This document shows positions 53,525 to 62,647 of a stretch of DNA of 64,000 nt, one piece after another. A program made the position numbers and the translations under genes. Location: the NCBI GenBank assembly GCA_943787185.1, contig CALSLL010000005.1:62001-126000 (forward strand). The letters are read 5' to 3'. Positions within the stretch are counted from its first letter, which is position 1. Each line of letters starts with the position of its first letter. This stretch comes from UBA10349 sp003485905 (lineage in GTDB: Bacteria; Pseudomonadota; Gammaproteobacteria; Arenicellales; Arenicellaceae). The notes beneath the pieces were generated by a model, which worked only from the letters and a program-made list of their open reading frames with translations, was not told the origin of the DNA and made no database searches.

Positions 53525-53567
53525 AAGGGTGAAAAATTAGATTTACGGTGAAAGATTGTTGGTCTAC

Positions 53568-53990
53568 CTATTTCTTCAAGGCATCTCGAATTTCAGTTAA
53601 CAGCGCTATGTCAGCGGGTGGTCCTGCTTCTACTACCGCTTCTTCTTCGGCCTTCTTGGCAGCATTTAACCCTTTTATTATCATAAATAGAACAAATGCG
53701 ACGATTAAGAAAGTGACCACGGCGTTGATAAATAAGCCGTAGTTTACCGTTACCGCTCCAGCATCTTGAGCAGCCGCTAGGGTCGCATAGCTCGCGCCTT
53801 CAATCGGGTTACTTATCACCATAAACATGTTTGAAAAATCCACGCCTCCAGTGATGACTCCTACCAACAACATAATTACATCATTGACCAGTGAGCTAAC
53901 AATGGTACCGAAAGCAGCACCGATTACGATGCCGACCGCCATGTCAACAAAGTTCCCTTTCATTGCAAACTGTTTAAATTCTGAAAGCAT
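53568..53990 (-). CDS. mscL: Large-conductance mechanosensitive channel
   Basis: Pentameric inner-membrane channel that releases solutes on hypo-osmotic shock. The product has 140 residues. It shows the N-terminal amphipathic helix FKQFAMKGN, TM1 VDMAVGIVIGAAFGTIVSSL with VNDVIM following, a periplasmic loop, TM2 (YGLFINAVVTFLIVAFVLFMII) and a charged C-terminal helix bundle. The length and motifs are standard. Confidence 0.96.
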   Translation of the reverse strand: MLSEFKQFAMKGNFVDMAVGIVIGAAFGTIVSSLVNDVIMLLVGVITGGVDFSNMFMVISNPIEGASYATLAAAQDAGAVTVNYGLFINAVVTFLIVAFVLFMIIKGLNAAKKAEEEAVVEAGPPADIALLTEIRDALKK

Positions 53991-54109
53991 TTTTGATTTC
54001 TCCTACCAGGTTAATATGGGCTGCTAAGCGCCCTAGGTGAGATCAATTTAGACGGAGCGGGATACGAATGCAAGAACGGGCGAACAATAGGTATCAATGC
54101 ACTAAAAAA

Positions 54110-54919
54110 TTACGATAATGACGGTTGTAGAGTAAGGCTCGCTAGCAAAGCTGGATGGTCTGATACTCCAGGTTCGATCACAGAAACCTCAGTGGCCACC
54201 AGGCCTTTTAAAAGCATCCAGTCAACTCGGGTGTTCGAAAACGTTGTATCTAGTGCGTTTTCAAACGGGTCGTGGGCAGTGCTTTTTCGGATAAGCTCTT
54301 GCAGTAAGGCATCGTGTGGACGCGTATTAAAATCACCCACTAGAATTGCTCGCCGATATTTTGCGAGTTCTCTAAACACCTGTTTCATTTGTTCTTCTCG
54401 ACCTTCATGGGTATGTAAATGGGTATTTATAATAGTTACGTTTTTGCCTAGAAGTTCAATTTCGCAGATGATCATATTACGAAAACTACGCCCGCGGTTT
54501 TGAATAAGTGGGCGCCAAAACCATCGATGAACCGTAATATTCGTAAGGGTACCATTGCCAACGTACGGTTTAAACCAACGAGTTTTGGTAGGGGCAAAAA
54601 TCCAAGCCATATTTAAAATAGACCCTAAAGCTGCGGCTTGATTTGGTTGAGTCAAACTACGTTTGCCAGAAACCTCTTGCAGGGCTATGAAATCACATTC
54701 ACCCAATACAGACGCTGTTCTTTGTATATCTAACCGCTGATCTTCACCGCGGCCATATTGGATGTTTAGGCTGGCAATTCGTAGAACAGCGTTCGGTTCA
54801 TTATGTGGATTTACTGGATTCACCAGATCCCCTTGTTGTCCCGCAACTCTAGAGCCACGGCGACCAGTTACCAATAAAACCAATATGGCTAGGCCGATGG
54901 ATATGCAAAATAGGGTCAT
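54110..54919 (-). CDS. Endonuclease/exonuclease/phosphatase-fold protein
   Basis: EEP-superfamily phosphodiesterase of 269 residues. An N-terminal membrane anchor (LFCISIGLAILVLLVTG) is followed by a domain with LNIQYGRGEDQR, ALQEVSG containing the metal-ligand Glu, INTHLHTH, VGDFNTRPHD and SDHPALL with the catalytic Asp/His. The anchor puts the domain outside the cytoplasm, which favours phospholipid or nucleic-acid scavenging over DNA repair. The substrate is unknown. Confidence 0.88.
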   Translation of the reverse strand: MTLFCISIGLAILVLLVTGRRGSRVAGQQGDLVNPVNPHNEPNAVLRIASLNIQYGRGEDQRLDIQRTASVLGECDFIALQEVSGKRSLTQPNQAAALGSILNMAWIFAPTKTRWFKPYVGNGTLTNITVHRWFWRPLIQNRGRSFRNMIICEIELLGKNVTIINTHLHTHEGREEQMKQVFRELAKYRRAILVGDFNTRPHDALLQELIRKSTAHDPFENALDTTFSNTRVDWMLLKGLVATEVSVIEPGVSDHPALLASLTLQPSLS

Positions 54920-55335
54920 TTGGAGGAAGGGTTTGATGCGGCCATGAGTATTGAGATGATCGAAGTTATTTCGGAAAGGCGAGATTTAAGTTTTGCTGTC
55001 ATCTTTTGCTCGATTATATCCTGCTAGTCTATAGCTCTGCCGCTTCAATTAGACAATTCGCCGGGGAAATCTTGCTAGCCTTTGCGTAATCCATAGATTC
55101 TGACTAGGTGATAATCAGAGCTTATACTAAGCTTAGTTGCAGTAAAATAAACGCGGCCTCGATGCGCAAATGTTGAGAATTACGATTTAGCGTCACCACC
55201 TAATTTAAATTATTAAGGGCGAATAGAAATGGTTAGTTTAGCTTGGGTCATTGCGGTGGGGGATTAGTATAAGTGGCTAAACGACTGATTGGAAATGTAA
55301 AAATTATTTGTATTAGTGCAGTACTGGAACTCAGG

Positions 55336-55344
55336 TTATGCACA
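55336..55344 (+). promoter_or_regulatory. DnaA box 1
   Basis: TTATGCACA is an exact match to TTATNCACA. It lies 263 bp upstream of priA and is followed by the A/T palindrome at 55342-55355. Confidence 0.65.
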
Positions 55345-55508
55345 AAAATTTTTGTTGCAGAAAGAACAGTCTAGTGCGTGTGCACATTCAGAAGACATTT
55401 ACATTATTCCCCTAAACCATTGAATTATATTGTATTAAAAGTTGATTAAAAATTGAGCAGTCTCGGTAAACATAGATAAGCACGTGTATATAGCAATATT
55501 AAGTAAAG

Positions 55509-55529
55509 TTTTGCACAGAGTTATCCACA
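55509..55529 (+). promoter_or_regulatory. DnaA box pair 2
   Basis: TTTTGCACA (one mismatch) at 55509-55517 and TTATCCACA (exact, high-affinity form) at 55521-55529, in the same direction and 12 bp apart start to start. The pair lies 70-90 bp before the priA ATG. Confidence 0.65.
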
Positions 55530-55598
55530 GGTACTGGGGGTAAGTTTGAATGCACTAAATCATCTTTTTCTGAAGTTTATTGGGATTTTCTATTTACC

Positions 55599-57842
55599 AT
55601 GACAGAGACGTCGATTGAGCCAGATGATAGCGGTGCAGCTGAAATCGGTTCGGTGTCATACGTTCGGGTTGCAGTGCCAATTCCTTTACGCGCTGAATTT
55701 GATTTCGCGTGGAGTTCGGAGCTTGGGAATGCAGTGCTTGGCACCCGGGTGCGGGTGCCATTTGCACGGCGAACCTTAGTGGGAGTTGTCACAGAGATTG
55801 ATATATCTACAGCAGTGGCAAAGAGCAAGATTAAAAAAGTGATTGCTCGACTGGATGCTCAAAGCATTTATTCCTCTGAATTATGGAACAGTTTGCGGTG
55901 GGCTTCTAACTATTACCAAGCTCCGCTAGGGGAAATGCTATTTGCAGCATTACCAAAATTGTTGCGTGATGGAAAAGCTACTGATCCAGAGGGCGAGACA
56001 TGGTACACCGCGAATGATCTTGGAAGCGTGGATTCTTTGCAGCGCGCACCCAAACAACGTCAGTTGCATACCTTTTTATTGGAGCGAGGCGCGGTCGGAG
56101 CAAATGCTACCATTCTGAATGCAAGCATGCAGGGTTGGCGCACAGCGTTGCGTGAACTACTAAATAAAGAGTTGATAAGAAGCGAACAACGTTCAATCGA
56201 AATTTCGGTTAATGAAAAACCTTTGCGTCTTATTGATCTAAATGACTCACAACAAGTCGCTGTAAAAGCGATAGCGCAGGTAGGCCAGTCTTATTTTCCG
56301 TTTTTGCTACATGGAACAACCGGTAGCGGCAAAACTGAAGTCTACTTTGACGTGATGGACCAGGTGTTGGCGTGTGATCAGCAAGTTTTGCTGTTAGTTC
56401 CGGAAATTGGATTGACGCCTCAACTCATGGAGCGCGTTGCAAGCAGATTTTCTTGTGCGGTGGTCATGCTGCACTCGGGCCTAAGTGACAAAGAGCGACA
56501 TCTTGCGTGGGCTCAAGTGAACCAGAATACCGCTCGTATTGTAGTGGGCACACGATCAGCGGTATTTGCGCCAATGAGGGCTCTAGGGCTTATTGTTATT
56601 GATGAAGAGCATGATGCTTCTTTCAAACAGCAAGATGGGGTGCGGTACAATGCTCGTGATTTTGCGATTTATCTTGCACGTCAATGGGATGTGCCAATCA
56701 TTCTAGGCTCCGCCACACCATCGCTAGAGAGTTTATCGAACGCAAAGCGGGGTCGATATCAGTACTTGAGCCTAAAGCGCCGCGCTGGCGGTAGTAAACT
56801 GCCAGATGTCGAAATTATTGATATGCGAAAGGCACCGGTAGAGAACGGTATTAGTCTGCAGATGATAACGGCTGTTAGTGAACGCTTGGTTCGCGGGGAG
56901 CAGTCTTTGCTGTATCTCAACCGTCGTGGATACGCCCCGGTCATTTATTGTAATAGCTGTAACGAGGGTGCTAAGTGTCACCGGTGTGATGCTTACTTAA
57001 CCTTGCATAAGTCTCGCCAGCAGGTCCGCTGCCACCACTGTGGTTATCAAGGTGTGTTTAACACTGAGTGCAGCAACTGTGGTGAATCTGGTTTATCGTC
57101 AATAGGCGAGGGCACTCAGCAGCTAGAGCAGGTATTAGAAGAAAGGTTCCCCAATGCCACAGTAATGCGGATCGACAAAGATAGTGCTGGCAGCGAATCC
57201 AAGCTAGTTGAGATGTTGGATGCGGTGCAGTCTGGAGCTGTAGATATCATTTTGGGAACGCAAATGTTATCGAAAGGACATGATTTCCCTAACGTGACTT
57301 TAGTGGGCGTTCTCAACGCAGACCAAGGCTTATTTAGCAGTGACTTTAGAGGGGCAGAGCACTTATTTCAGCAACTCGTGCAAGTCGCTGGCCGTGCAGG
57401 GAGGAGGCAGGTAATGGGGCAGGTGTTAATTCAAACAGCGGTACCAGACAATCCATTCTTTGGGTTTGTGGCAGCACATGATTTCGATAGTTTTTCCGAG
57501 TTACAGCTTAGCGAACGGGAGCTCTTACGTTACCCACCGTACGAGCAGGCGGTTCTGTTTCGGGCTGAATCAAATTTTCCAGGTAACGGCTTGGGTTTTT
57601 TACACAAAGTGCGTACTTGGCTAAAACAGAGAATTGGGGAAAGGGCAGTTCGTATTTACGACCCAGTGCCCAGTCCAATGGAGCGTCGCGCGGGCCGTTA
57701 TCGTGCTCAATTGCTATTGTTGGGCGCCGATCGTAAGTATATTCGCGAGTTGGTAGGTGACTGCTGTGCAATGCTTGAAACTGATAGGGCTTCGAGAAAA
57801 GTTCGGTGGTCAGTCGATGTTGACCCTGTCGATACATATTAG
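55599..57842 (+). CDS. priA: Primosomal replication protein PriA (helicase)
   Basis: 3'-5' helicase that reloads the replisome at stalled forks. The product has 747 residues. The N-terminal DNA-binding domain (VRVAVPIPLRAEFDF, about 25-120) precedes Walker A HGTTGSGKTEVYF, the DEEH box VIDEEHDASFKQQDG, and the zinc-binding cysteines in CNSCNEGAKCHRCD and CHHCGYQG...CSNCG inserted in the helicase core. LGTQMLSKGHDFPNVTLVG and VAGRAGRR are motifs V and VI. The ATG at 55599 is the first good start and lacks a strong ribosome site. The DnaA boxes just upstream are notable. Confidence 0.97.
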   Translation: MTETSIEPDDSGAAEIGSVSYVRVAVPIPLRAEFDFAWSSELGNAVLGTRVRVPFARRTLVGVVTEIDISTAVAKSKIKKVIARLDAQSIYSSELWNSLRWASNYYQAPLGEMLFAALPKLLRDGKATDPEGETWYTANDLGSVDSLQRAPKQRQLHTFLLERGAVGANATILNASMQGWRTALRELLNKELIRSEQRSIEISVNEKPLRLIDLNDSQQVAVKAIAQVGQSYFPFLLHGTTGSGKTEVYFDVMDQVLACDQQVLLLVPEIGLTPQLMERVASRFSCAVVMLHSGLSDKERHLAWAQVNQNTARIVVGTRSAVFAPMRALGLIVIDEEHDASFKQQDGVRYNARDFAIYLARQWDVPIILGSATPSLESLSNAKRGRYQYLSLKRRAGGSKLPDVEIIDMRKAPVENGISLQMITAVSERLVRGEQSLLYLNRRGYAPVIYCNSCNEGAKCHRCDAYLTLHKSRQQVRCHHCGYQGVFNTECSNCGESGLSSIGEGTQQLEQVLEERFPNATVMRIDKDSAGSESKLVEMLDAVQSGAVDIILGTQMLSKGHDFPNVTLVGVLNADQGLFSSDFRGAEHLFQQLVQVAGRAGRRQVMGQVLIQTAVPDNPFFGFVAAHDFDSFSELQLSERELLRYPPYEQAVLFRAESNFPGNGLGFLHKVRTWLKQRIGERAVRIYDPVPSPMERRAGRYRAQLLLLGADRKYIRELVGDCCAMLETDRASRKVRWSVDVDPVDTY

Positions 57843-57896
57843 GCGTTGAGTAAATCGAAAACGTATAAAAAATAGGGCTAGCCTTGAGACAAATCT

Positions 57897-59693
57897 ATGC
57901 GTCACAAGGTAGAATCGCGCTTAATTATTCTAGCTGGCGAATACGTTAGTACATTGAAAGATACTTTACAGGGCCTCTTTTCCACCGCGTTAGAAAATCT
58001 CGTTTCCAGTGGCGTTCTGGATGATGTTAAGTCGATAGAAATATCATTTGAGCAATCCAAGTCAAAGGAGCACGGAGATTTTGCTACAAATATCGCTATG
58101 GTTCTTGCCAAACGGGCGGGCATGTCGCCTCGTGAACTAGCACCTAAAATAATAGCGGCGCTTCCCGAGAGTACGGAAATAGCGAAATTAGAGATTGCCG
58201 GACCTGGATTTATAAATATTTTTATCGATCATGGCGTCAAGTTTGATGTGATTCAGCGCATTCAACAACAAGCTGAGGCTTATGGGCATAGTCAATCTGG
58301 TGGCGGGCAAAAGATTTTACTAGAGTATGTGTCGGCTAACCCAACAGGCCCACTGCATGTAGGGCATGGGCGAGGTGCCGCTTACGGAGATACATTGTCT
58401 CGGTTACTTTCCGCAGTCGGGTACGTGGTGCATAAGGAATATTATGTAAATGATGCGGGCCGCCAAATGGACATCTTGGCAACAAGTGTTTGGTTGCGTT
58501 ATTTACAGGCGATTGGAGAGAAATTTACTTTCCCCGCGAATGCCTATCAAGGTGATTACGTCACCCATATGGGTGACGAATTGAAAGAACGCTTTGGCGA
58601 GCAATATCGAATCGATAGTGCACAATTATTAAGCTCGACTAAATCATTTGAAGATGAAGTGGCGTTGGACGGATTAATTTCTGCTGCAAAAAACGCAACT
58701 GCCGATGACTATAAGGCATTTTTTGATGTTGGTTTAAATACATTAGTTGATGATATTCGAAATGATTTAGAAGGTTTTGGGGTTAGTTATGATGAGTGGT
58801 TCTCTGAACGATCACTTTTTATAGATAATTCGATTCCGCAAGCGATAGATACGCTTACAGAGCTTGGTTATATTGAAGATAGGGGCGGTACCTTATGGTT
58901 TAAGTCTTCAGAGTTTGGTGATGAGAAGGATCGTGTTGTGGTGCGTGAAAACGGGATGCCCACCTATTTTGCATCTGATATTGCATACCACTTAAATAAG
59001 TTTAGTCGTGGATACACTCGCTGCATTAATATTTGGGGAGCGGATCACCACGGCTATATACCAAGGGTGAAGGCAGCACTTCAAGCTAGTGGTCAAGACC
59101 CGGAACGTTTGACAGTTTTGTTAGTTCAGTTTGCTTCCCTTTACCGGAGCGGAGAGAAAGTCTCAATGTCTACACGTAGTGGACAATTTGTCACGTTGAG
59201 AGAATTACGTGATGAAGTTGGGAATGATGCGGCGCGATTTTTTTACGTTCAAAGAAAATCAGAGCAGCACATGGATTTTGATTTGGATCTGGCGAAGTCG
59301 CAAACAAACGAGAACCCGCTCTATTACGTTCAATACGCACATGCTCGTATTTGTAGCGTATTTAGGCAAGCCACCGAGCGAGGCATTGACTATGATTCAT
59401 CAGTTGATGGGCTTTCTGAGCTACTGCAAGATGACAATGAGCAACAATTAGCGGCAAAATTGGCTGCTTTTCCCGAGCAGATTCAGATTGCCGCCGATAA
59501 CTTCGAGCCTCATCAGATCACCTATTATTTACGGGAACTAGCGACGTTGTTCCATCGTTACTACAATTCCAGCAATTTTCTTGATGCAGAGCCTGCGGTC
59601 AGAAATGCTCGTTTAGTGATGGTAGCAGCGTGTCGGCAAGTATTATTAAATGGTTTAACGCTTATCGGTGTGCAAGCACCGGAAAAAATGTAG
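57897..59693 (+). CDS. argS: Arginine--tRNA ligase
   Basis: Class I synthetase of 598 residues. HIGH appears as HVGH at 154-157 within NPTGPLHVGHGRG, and the KMSKS loop is the degenerate KVSMSTR, as usual for ArgRS. An N-terminal Add-1 domain and a C-terminal DALR anticodon domain (YYVQYAHARICSVFRQA) are present. The ATG at 57897 gives 19 residues before the family-like KDTLQGLFSTAL; homologues often start MKDT..., so a TTG at 57954 is a real alternative start. The priA-argS-SPOR order is shared with Pseudomonas. Confidence 0.95.
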   Translation: MRHKVESRLIILAGEYVSTLKDTLQGLFSTALENLVSSGVLDDVKSIEISFEQSKSKEHGDFATNIAMVLAKRAGMSPRELAPKIIAALPESTEIAKLEIAGPGFINIFIDHGVKFDVIQRIQQQAEAYGHSQSGGGQKILLEYVSANPTGPLHVGHGRGAAYGDTLSRLLSAVGYVVHKEYYVNDAGRQMDILATSVWLRYLQAIGEKFTFPANAYQGDYVTHMGDELKERFGEQYRIDSAQLLSSTKSFEDEVALDGLISAAKNATADDYKAFFDVGLNTLVDDIRNDLEGFGVSYDEWFSERSLFIDNSIPQAIDTLTELGYIEDRGGTLWFKSSEFGDEKDRVVVRENGMPTYFASDIAYHLNKFSRGYTRCINIWGADHHGYIPRVKAALQASGQDPERLTVLLVQFASLYRSGEKVSMSTRSGQFVTLRELRDEVGNDAARFFYVQRKSEQHMDFDLDLAKSQTNENPLYYVQYAHARICSVFRQATERGIDYDSSVDGLSELLQDDNEQQLAAKLAAFPEQIQIAADNFEPHQITYYLRELATLFHRYYNSSNFLDAEPAVRNARLVMVAACRQVLLNGLTLIGVQAPEKM

Positions 59694-59719
59694 TCGCTAG
59701 AACCAAGTTAAACGCGAGC

Positions 59720-60331
59720 ATGGTAAAAAGAAAACGTAACCGAAGGCAAACTCAAAAGTCTGGCAGTATAGGGCGGGCCAACCGAGGATCTATGAAGTCA
59801 ATATTAACATTAGCTGTTGGGATAGGTTTAGGTATTACATCGGTAAAATATTTTCAAGATGGAGATGCTTTGATTCTAGATGAGGATTTTGGAAGTGGTA
59901 TAAAGAATTTGCTTGATTCCAGATCTGGAAGCACTGAAAGTTCAGAGTCAGATCCGAGCCGTGATGATGGAGAAGGCTCACCCGTTGTATCTGATAAAGA
60001 ATTTACTTTTTGGGAGACCTTGCCAGAGATGGAGCAGATCTTGCCGGAGGATCTTTCTGAAAGTGATGCGATTAATGTGTCGGATAAAAAGTATGTGTAT
60101 TTTCTTCAGATTGCGTCATTTGCAAGCGAGCAAGATGCCGACGGTTTACGCGCCAGATTGGCGCTTGCTGGGTTTGAAACCTTTTCACAGCGGGTAGAAG
60201 TTGATGGTACAGGAACGCGTTATCGCGTTAGAACCGCAACTTACGATAGTCGGCGTGCCACAAAAAATTTACAACAGGCCCTTCAGAGTGAAGGGGTTAA
60301 TCCCATCACTATTCGATTAGATGCAAGTTAA
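59720..60331 (+). CDS. SPOR-domain membrane protein (FtsN-like)
   Basis: Bitopic protein of 203 residues from the ATG at 59720. A basic cytoplasmic tail (VKRKRNRRQTQK) is followed by one membrane span (ILTLAVGIGLGITSV), an acidic periplasmic linker (about 45-120) and a C-terminal SPOR domain (about 128-200, FLQIASFASEQDADGLRARL) that binds denuded septal peptidoglycan. This fits an FtsN-like division protein, and the position after argS matches the SPOR gene of Pseudomonas. An open frame back to 59630 overlaps argS and is not family-like. Confidence 0.9.
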   Translation: MVKRKRNRRQTQKSGSIGRANRGSMKSILTLAVGIGLGITSVKYFQDGDALILDEDFGSGIKNLLDSRSGSTESSESDPSRDDGEGSPVVSDKEFTFWETLPEMEQILPEDLSESDAINVSDKKYVYFLQIASFASEQDADGLRARLALAGFETFSQRVEVDGTGTRYRVRTATYDSRRATKNLQQALQSEGVNPITIRLDAS

Positions 60332-60457
60332 CTGGCGTATACGAATCTGAACAGTATTGTTGCAAGCGGCTAAACGTACTTAAATAAATTGTAAGTATTG
60401 CTATCGAAAAGATTCTCCAGAATCCCCAATTATTTAATCTAATTAGCTAATAAATGT

Positions 60458-60715
60458 ATGTTTTGTCAGGTCTTTAAGGGAAGTCACAAGCCGGATCATT
60501 TCCTGTATTTACCTCTGGATTACGATCAGTCGAAACTTCCGACTACCTTGCAGAGTTTGCTTGGCGAGTTGCAAATGGTGGTGGAGTTTGAATTGACACC
60601 GGATAAAAAATTGGCGATAGCTGATGCTGTTGAAGTGATTGCCCAGTTGAGTGATCGTGGCTTTTATTTGCAGATGCCGCCTGGGGATAAAACTCCGGAA
60701 GATTTTTCCCAGTAA
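60458..60715 (+). CDS. ycgL: YcgL-domain protein
   Basis: Protein of 85 residues matching the gammaproteobacterial YcgL domain: MFCQVFKGSHKPDHFLYL at the start, LGELQMVVEFELTPDKKLA in the middle and QLSDRGFYLQMPP at the end. The family is small and its function has not been established with certainty. It is followed after 14 bp by tusE and is probably co-transcribed. Confidence 0.92.
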   Translation: MFCQVFKGSHKPDHFLYLPLDYDQSKLPTTLQSLLGELQMVVEFELTPDKKLAIADAVEVIAQLSDRGFYLQMPPGDKTPEDFSQ

Positions 60716-60729
60716 TAGAGCAAAAAACT

Positions 60730-61062
60730 ATGGTTTTTCTGCACGAAGGAAAAGAATTTGCGACTGATAAGCTCGGATATCTAAAAAATCATCTGGAATG
60801 GAGTATCGAGCTGGGCGAGGCAATGGCCGCAGCAGATGGGCTGAATTTGACCGAGGATCACTGGGAAGTGATTAACTTTTTGCGTGAGTACCATGAAGAC
60901 TATCGCGTGGCCCCACCTATACGTATGTTGGTGAGAGCCATTCGTCAGGCATATGGTCCGAGCAAAGGAAATAGCCGTTATTTATATGCGTTGTTTCCAG
61001 ATGGCCCGGCGAAGCAAGCTTCAAAATACGCCGGGTTACCCAAGCCAAAACATTGCGTTTAA
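60730..61062 (+). CDS. tusE: TusE/DsrC-family sulfur-relay protein
   Basis: Protein of 110 residues. GYLKNHLEWSIELGEAMA, LTEDHWEVINFLREY and PIRMLVRAI are DsrC/TusE motifs, and the essential penultimate Cys109 lies in GLPKPKHCV. Only this Cys is present in the C-terminal arm; the second arm Cys of true DsrC is missing, favouring TusE. TusE takes sulfur from TusBCD to MnmA for 2-thiouridine in tRNA. TusBCD are not in the window. A TusA-like gene lies at 14626. Confidence 0.93.
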   Translation: MVFLHEGKEFATDKLGYLKNHLEWSIELGEAMAAADGLNLTEDHWEVINFLREYHEDYRVAPPIRMLVRAIRQAYGPSKGNSRYLYALFPDGPAKQASKYAGLPKPKHCV

Positions 61063-61130
61063 GATTGGAGCGATCTTATGCTTTGGCTGTCATTTTGGTA
61101 GATTGAAAATTACGCTTCAGCAAAGTTCAG

Positions 61131-61568
61131 TTATCTACCTACAAGCAGGCGAATTCCTTCTAGTTTCTTTATTTTCGCCATTGAACCGGATTCAAAAGGC
61201 TTCTCACCATCCGCAAGTTCAGCTGCCCAGTCCGTGCCGGACCAATTTACCGTGCCGGCTTGCTCGGCACTAATTGCTTCGACGACTTTCACTGATTGTC
61301 CTATTGCATCATTTCCCGCTATGGCACCCGGTTTATCTTGCCACTTTTTTATCACAGGGTAGAGTGCTAAAGAGACCGAGATCGACGCAATCAAGAATAT
61401 TGCTGCCGATGCCGTCCACGACAATTCAGGCATCAGCACCCCGCTAGCGGATGCGATAAAAGCACCCAACCCAAAAAACATGAACCAAAATACTGACAAC
61501 TGCATTATCAACAATTCTATGCCAAGGAATGCTAGCCCCAGCAATAAGAAAAACAGCGTTGGTGACAT
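61131..61568 (-). CDS. NfeD-family membrane protein
   Basis: Protein of 145 residues with an N-terminal hydrophobic region of three to four helices (FFLLLGLAFLGIELLIMQL, FWFMFFGLGAFIASAS, AAIFLIASISVSLAL) and a C-terminal OB-fold domain (about 85-143, GNDAIGQSVKVVEAIS and IKKLEGIRLLVGR). This is the short NfeD form that partners stomatin-like proteins. The stomatin gene precedes it by 24 bp on the same strand. Confidence 0.92.
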   Translation of the reverse strand: MSPTLFFLLLGLAFLGIELLIMQLSVFWFMFFGLGAFIASASGVLMPELSWTASAAIFLIASISVSLALYPVIKKWQDKPGAIAGNDAIGQSVKVVEAISAEQAGTVNWSGTDWAAELADGEKPFESGSMAKIKKLEGIRLLVGR

Positions 61569-61592
61569 ACTTACCTCCTTATCAAGCTCTGA

Positions 61593-62501
61593 TTATAGCG
61601 ACTGACTTCTATCAACTTGAGCCTTGAGCGTTTCGAAAGCGGTAAATGCTTTACTTACCACCGAAGTAACATCTGAACCATCGGTCGGAAGTAAAGCAAC
61701 CGTGCCTTCACGTGCTAGCTTTTCAAACGCCGCTATGTATTGTTCTGATAGTTGTTGCGCCACAGCCGTTGTGCCACCTTCAGTGTTGATCGCGGCTGAG
61801 ATAGTTTTTATGGCAATCGCGCGGGCGCCCGCTTCAATTTCGACAGACTCCGCATTACCTTGTGCCCGAAGAATTTGGGCTGCTTTATCACCTTCTGCTT
61901 GGTTGATTTCTGCTTGTCGATAGCCTTCTGAGGTAAGCACGGCCACGCGACGCTCACGTTCGGCCGCCATTTGTTTTTCCATCTCTTCCAGTATCGTCCC
62001 TGGCGGAGAAATATCTTTTACCTCGTAACGTAACACTTTTGTTCCCCAAGCCTCAGATGCCAGGTCTATCGAATGAGTCACCATTGCGTTAACGTTTTCG
62101 CGAGACTCAAAGGTTTCATCCAGGCTGAGTTTGCCAATTTCTGCACGCATGGTAGTTTGCGCCAGCTGCAATATGGCAAATGTTAGATTCGCGACACCGT
62201 AAGAGGCCGCGCGTGGGTCCATGATTCTCAGATACAGCACCCCGTCGACTCCCAGTGCAACATTATCTTTGGTGATCGCTTGTTGGGCTGGCACATCGAT
62301 CGCAAATTCTTTTAGAGAATGCTTGTAAGCGACACGGTCTACAAATGGAATCAGCAAGTGAATACCGGCCTCCAGCGTGCCACAGTATTTACCCAAGCGT
62401 TCAATAATATAGGCTTCGTTTTGCGGAACTATGCGAATAATATTCCTGAATATTAGAATCAGGATGATCCCGGCTACGATTAAAAAAGGCAGGTTGTCCA
62501 T
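61593..62501 (-). CDS. Stomatin/paraslipin-type SPFH protein (QmcA-like)
   Basis: Membrane scaffold protein of 302 residues. An N-terminal span (FLIVAGIILILIFRNIIRIV) is followed by a SPFH/Band 7 domain (about 22-190: VPQNEAYIIERLGKY, HSLKEFAIDVPAQQAITKDNV, ITKDNVALGVDGVLY), a coiled coil with EMEKQMAAERERRV and a C-terminal helix with ARAIAIKTI. It oligomerises at the inner membrane and works with NfeD in many bacteria, where the pair affects membrane microdomains and proteolysis. Confidence 0.94.
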   Translation of the reverse strand: MDNLPFLIVAGIILILIFRNIIRIVPQNEAYIIERLGKYCGTLEAGIHLLIPFVDRVAYKHSLKEFAIDVPAQQAITKDNVALGVDGVLYLRIMDPRAASYGVANLTFAILQLAQTTMRAEIGKLSLDETFESRENVNAMVTHSIDLASEAWGTKVLRYEVKDISPPGTILEEMEKQMAAERERRVAVLTSEGYRQAEINQAEGDKAAQILRAQGNAESVEIEAGARAIAIKTISAAINTEGGTTAVAQQLSEQYIAAFEKLAREGTVALLPTDGSDVTSVVSKAFTAFETLKAQVDRSQSL

Positions 62502-62647
62502 GTCAACTCCTAGCGTTCGTGATGTTAACTAATTCCTATTTACTATACCGCATGCTTATCTGCTGAATAGGGTAAACACATGTTTATTTAATTGTAATTG
62601 AATGTCGGTAATGATTGTCTAGGGGCCATTCTGCTTGAAAGGACTAT

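Larger units (their letters stand above)
54920..55598. other. 679-bp AT-rich intergenic region with DnaA boxes
   Basis: No protein-like frame was found on either strand. The region is AT-rich, especially 55260-55510. It holds two perfect DnaA boxes (55336 and 55521), a one-mismatch box TTTTGCACA at 55509-55517 next to the second, and a perfect 14-bp palindrome ACAAAAATTTTTGT at 55342-55355. It may be a DnaA-controlled promoter of priA, an origin-like element, or a DnaA-titrating site. Confidence 0.5.

Noticed and set aside
59630..59719. Longer start for the SPOR protein inside argS
   Set aside because: The extra residues are out-of-frame argS sequence; the ATG at 59720 gives the usual basic tail plus membrane span.
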